DNA from: PCC-6406 sp964353225
GTDB lineage: Bacteria; Cyanobacteriota; Cyanobacteriia; Phormidesmidales; Phormidesmidaceae
NCBI GenBank assembly: GCA_964353225.1
Contig: CAYGVA010000022.1
Location: forward strand, 1 to 35,604
DNA: 35,604 nucleotides
Reading direction: 5' to 3'
Below, one piece after another: positions 33,403 to 35,604 of the stretch (position 1 is its first letter; each line of letters begins with the position of its first letter). The translations under genes and the position numbers were made by a program. Below the pieces are notes generated by a model. That model saw only the letters and a program-made list of their open reading frames with translations, did no database searches and had not been told where the DNA came from.

Positions 33403-34460
33403 AGACTGCATCCTTAAAATTCACCAAGCAGTGGCGACATGCCCTCGCTGACTATGGGACGGCTTTAGCCTGGTCTCCCGACGGGACGTGGCTAGCGGCA
33501 GCGTCTGCTGCCGGGGATGTCGCTCTCCATGGCTTAACTGACACGGTCCTACCGTTACGTCCGGCAGATGGCCAAGCCATTAGTGCACTGGGCTTTTCGA
33601 ACAGTGGTCAGTGGTTGGCGGCGGCGGGGCAGGAGGGGAATTTAACCGTCTGGGATATGGGGGCGTCTCGTCCCGCCATCGCCTTTACCCAATCCCACAC
33701 TGGTACGTGGATTGACCAACTGGCTTGGCATCCCAGTCAGAATTATCTTGCCTATGGCATTGGCTCCCAGGTGAAAATTTGGGACGTGGATCAAAAAACG
33801 CCCTTAGCAACCCTGAATTTTGAGAAGTCCTCAGCCCTCCATTTGGCCTGGCATCCCGCTGGTGATCGGTTGGCGGTGAGTGGCCATGGGGGCGTCAAAG
33901 TCTGGGCGACCAATGATTGGAGCGCCGAACCAACGCTGATTGCAGTGCCGGGGGCGAGTCTATACAGCGCTTGGTCCCCAGAAGGCCGCTATCTCAGCTC
34001 GGGTAATTTAGACCGCACCCTCACCGTCACCGAGTGGGGCAGTCCTCCCCCTTGGTTGATGCAGGGCTTTCCGGGCAAGGTGCGTCAATTGGCGTGGTCT
34101 ACCCCTGTGACCCAGTCTGGCGCGCCGTTGGTCGCCGCCGCCTGTGTGGAGGGGGTGACGGTGTGGGAGCGGGATCGTGGCTCAGGGCAAGGCTGGCGAT
34201 CGCGGGTCTTACAACACCATCGAGGGCGGGTCAACGGCATTGCCTTTCAACCCCATACGCTGCTACTGGCCTCCGCTGGTCAAGCGGGCAGCATTGCCCT
34301 GTGGGACCAGGGCAAAACCCTAGCTCAAACCCTCAAGTTCCCGAATGGCGGTTGTGCTGCCATCGTTTGGCATCCCGTAGAACCGGGATTTGCCGTGGCA
34401 GGAACCGAGGGTGACATTGTTTTCTGGAAGCAGACAACCCAGGCTAAGGGATTTGGATAG
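33399..34460 (+). CDS. WD40 repeat (beta-propeller) protein
   Basis: This 353-residue protein is built of about seven WD40-like blades. Recurrent features are ALAWSPDGTWLAAASAAGDV, LGFSNSGQWLAAAGQEGNL, LAWHPSQNYLAYGIGSQV, LAWHPAGDRLAVSG and IAFQPHTLLLASAGQAGSI, each ending in a V-W-D or L-W-D type motif. There is no signal peptide or other domain. WD40 propellers are interaction platforms. The GTG start at 33399 overlaps the CobW stop by 4 bases, so the two are made together and the propeller may scaffold or regulate the GTPase. Confidence 0.9.
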   Translation: MKTASLKFTKQWRHALADYGTALAWSPDGTWLAAASAAGDVALHGLTDTVLPLRPADGQAISALGFSNSGQWLAAAGQEGNLTVWDMGASRPAIAFTQSHTGTWIDQLAWHPSQNYLAYGIGSQVKIWDVDQKTPLATLNFEKSSALHLAWHPAGDRLAVSGHGGVKVWATNDWSAEPTLIAVPGASLYSAWSPEGRYLSSGNLDRTLTVTEWGSPPPWLMQGFPGKVRQLAWSTPVTQSGAPLVAAACVEGVTVWERDRGSGQGWRSRVLQHHRGRVNGIAFQPHTLLLASAGQAGSIALWDQGKTLAQTLKFPNGGCAAIVWHPVEPGFAVAGTEGDIVFWKQTTQAKGFG

Positions 34461-34486
34461 TACCTGGATGAAACGCAGAGGTACTC

Positions 34487-35020
34487 TTAAAAAGGAAAGT
34501 TAGCCTGACAGGTGGCCAAAATCTGCTGGTCGGTTTCGCCCAGGGTCTCGATGGCGTGAAAACCTTCGGGCACCACGGTCGGAACGGCTCCGGTGGCAGA
34601 GGCGATCGCTCCGCTGCTGGCCAAAGCGACTGGGTAGGGATAAGCGGTTTGGTCGTAGCTATTAACGATGGTGATTTCTAGGCTATTGGGGGTCACTTGC
34701 CCATGGAAACAGTCAAAGGATGAGGACGGCATGTAGAACGCACCGACCGCTTGCCCTGCCTGAACGTCCATGACCAGGTAGGTCGCGCCCACTGCTTGGG
34801 GCTGGGGCGATTCACCATAGAGGTAAACCCCATCCGCCAAAGTGGCGGTTTCAAGGGCTGGAGGCGTCGATGCCACTGCGGTTTCAGCAGCGATGGGTAG
34901 CGCACTCGTCAGTAGCCCCAGACTCAATGCCAGTAACACCAAGGGACGCTTCACGAAACTAAATAACACTGTCCAGGAAAGTTGAGGAGCGATTTCCTGA
35001 GCCAAGGGTGCGAAGGTCAT
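34487..35020 (-). CDS. Secreted or periplasmic hypothetical protein
   Basis: From the ATG at 35020 this is a 177-residue protein with a strong hydrophobic stretch, KRPLVLLALSLGLLTSALP, followed by AAETAVAS, a good signal peptide with a likely cleavage after Ala. A GTG at 34954 would put that signal at the very N-terminus and may be the true start. The mature part is about 130 residues, beta-rich (GVYLYGESPQPQAVGATYLVMDVQ) and has two Cys (FDCFHG and ATCQAN) that could form a disulfide. I do not recognise a named family. It converges with the WD40 gene across 26 bases. Confidence 0.7.
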   Translation of the reverse strand: MTFAPLAQEIAPQLSWTVLFSFVKRPLVLLALSLGLLTSALPIAAETAVASTPPALETATLADGVYLYGESPQPQAVGATYLVMDVQAGQAVGAFYMPSSSFDCFHGQVTPNSLEITIVNSYDQTAYPYPVALASSGAIASATGAVPTVVPEGFHAIETLGETDQQILATCQANFPF

Positions 35021-35155
35021 GATAGATGGCAAAAGTGGTGACGTTATTTAATATCAACCCTGGCCAACAATTTTCCGGTGACAGCGAGGAATTCCCCAGA
35101 TGATTTTGCTCCGGGCTCCCTATGACCCAAATCACAGGAAACCGTGATAGAGCCG

Positions 35156-35604
35156 CTAACCCTTGATATACCTAAACAGTTTTACCCAGTTGAGTTGTTG
35201 AAACGCGACCCCCGCTTCTAAATATTCCAACTCGGGTAACTCAGGATCCAACCGCACAACCTGCTCTAAAGCCTTTTGAGCAGAATAGGGTTGCCACTGA
35301 TAGACATAAACGAAGGTTAAATAGGCCCAGCCGTAGGCATCCTCTGGGGCAACTCTGGTAATTTGCTTCAGGGTGTCGATGGCATCGGGTCCTTTTTGCT
35401 GAAGAATCTGGGCTAATAGCAAGGAATACAGCCACTCTAAATTGTCCGGGTCCTGGCTGATTCTTTGGTGCATGAGCAGTTCGGTTTGCACCAGGTAGTC
35501 TTGCTGGGGGTCGTACTGGTTAATGGGTCCCACCGCTTTGAACACAGGGTCAATATCGCCAGTTTTTAGGTCGACGGAGAGTTGCCGGAGGCGCGTCACT
35601 AGAT
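35156..35604 (-). CDS. TPR-repeat protein, C-terminal part (partial)
   Basis: At least 147 residues, open to the edge of the window, so the true start lies beyond 35604. The sequence shows helical pairs with tetratricopeptide spacing: LEWLYSLLLAQILQQKGPDA, then TRVAPEDAYGWAYLTFVYVY, then ALEQVVRLDPELPELEYLEA. It ends LNWVKLFRYIKG. TPR proteins mediate protein interactions; the partner and cellular role are unknown. No catalytic motif is present in the visible part. Confidence 0.75.
   Translation of the reverse strand, partial: LVTRLRQLSVDLKTGDIDPVFKAVGPINQYDPQQDYLVQTELLMHQRISQDPDNLEWLYSLLLAQILQQKGPDAIDTLKQITRVAPEDAYGWAYLTFVYVYQWQPYSAQKALEQVVRLDPELPELEYLEAGVAFQQLNWVKLFRYIKG

Noticed and set aside
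1..35604. tRNA, rRNA, CRISPR array, transposase, integrase or prophage
   Set aside because: All gaps were read; no T-loop-like cloverleaf, spaced repeat array, terminal inverted repeats or phage proteins were found.

Overview
The window is chromosomal DNA from a cyanobacterium. The evidence is the repeated HIP1 octamer GCGATCGC (for example at 1926-1933, 26607-26614 and 28335-28342), cyanobacterial gene families (Ftn2/ZipN/ARC6-type division protein, the DUF3038-DUF4335 pair, a NrtABD-family cyanate transporter next to cyanase), and a pyruvate dehydrogenase E1 gene joined to secD-secF. Base composition is moderately GC-rich in most genes and visibly poorer in the restriction-modification block. 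A filamentous Leptolyngbya-like organism is a guess; no rRNA or other species marker is present.

Layout. 1-4050: tail of a probable GroEL gene, a bidirectional terminator, a voltage-sensor-type ion channel with a non-canonical pore, then an FtsI transpeptidase behind a small FtsL-like bitopic protein. 4049-7100: an HD-domain phosphohydrolase diverging from a TetR regulator, a peroxiredoxin-like protein and a thioredoxin, closed by a perfect 15-bp hairpin. 7130-11238: DUF4335 and DUF3038 proteins (translationally coupled) and the Ftn2/ARC6-like division protein, all on the minus strand. 11621-16555: pdhA, then pdhB-secD-secF and a small membrane protein on the plus strand. 16556-16874 is a gene-free stretch with two hairpins, the second a good terminator, followed by a beta-lactamase-fold serine hydrolase. 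17880-23023 (minus): a cyanate locus read as cynA-cynB-cynD-cynS-hupE, plus a DUF1348/NTF2-like gene. 23194-25493: a response regulator with an AraC-type DNA-binding domain, divergent from a PAS histidine kinase. 25515-31963 (minus): a two-gene type III-like restriction-modification system (res, mod). 32057-34460: a small Cys-containing protein, a CobW/COG0523 GTPase and a WD40 protein. 34487-35604: a secreted hypothetical protein and the end of a TPR protein.

How the parts work together. The cyanate locus imports cyanate with an ABC transporter and converts it with bicarbonate to ammonia and CO2; the adjacent two-component pair may control it. The RM block is self-contained. The CobW-WD40 pair is translationally coupled. 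The most distinctive observations are the roughly 138-residue Cys-containing extension in front of the Tat/lipoprotein signal of the cyanate-binding protein, the cyanate-HupE-two-component arrangement, the unusual channel pore, and the hairpin-rich gene-free stretch before the serine hydrolase. I found no tRNA, rRNA, CRISPR array, transposase or integrase.
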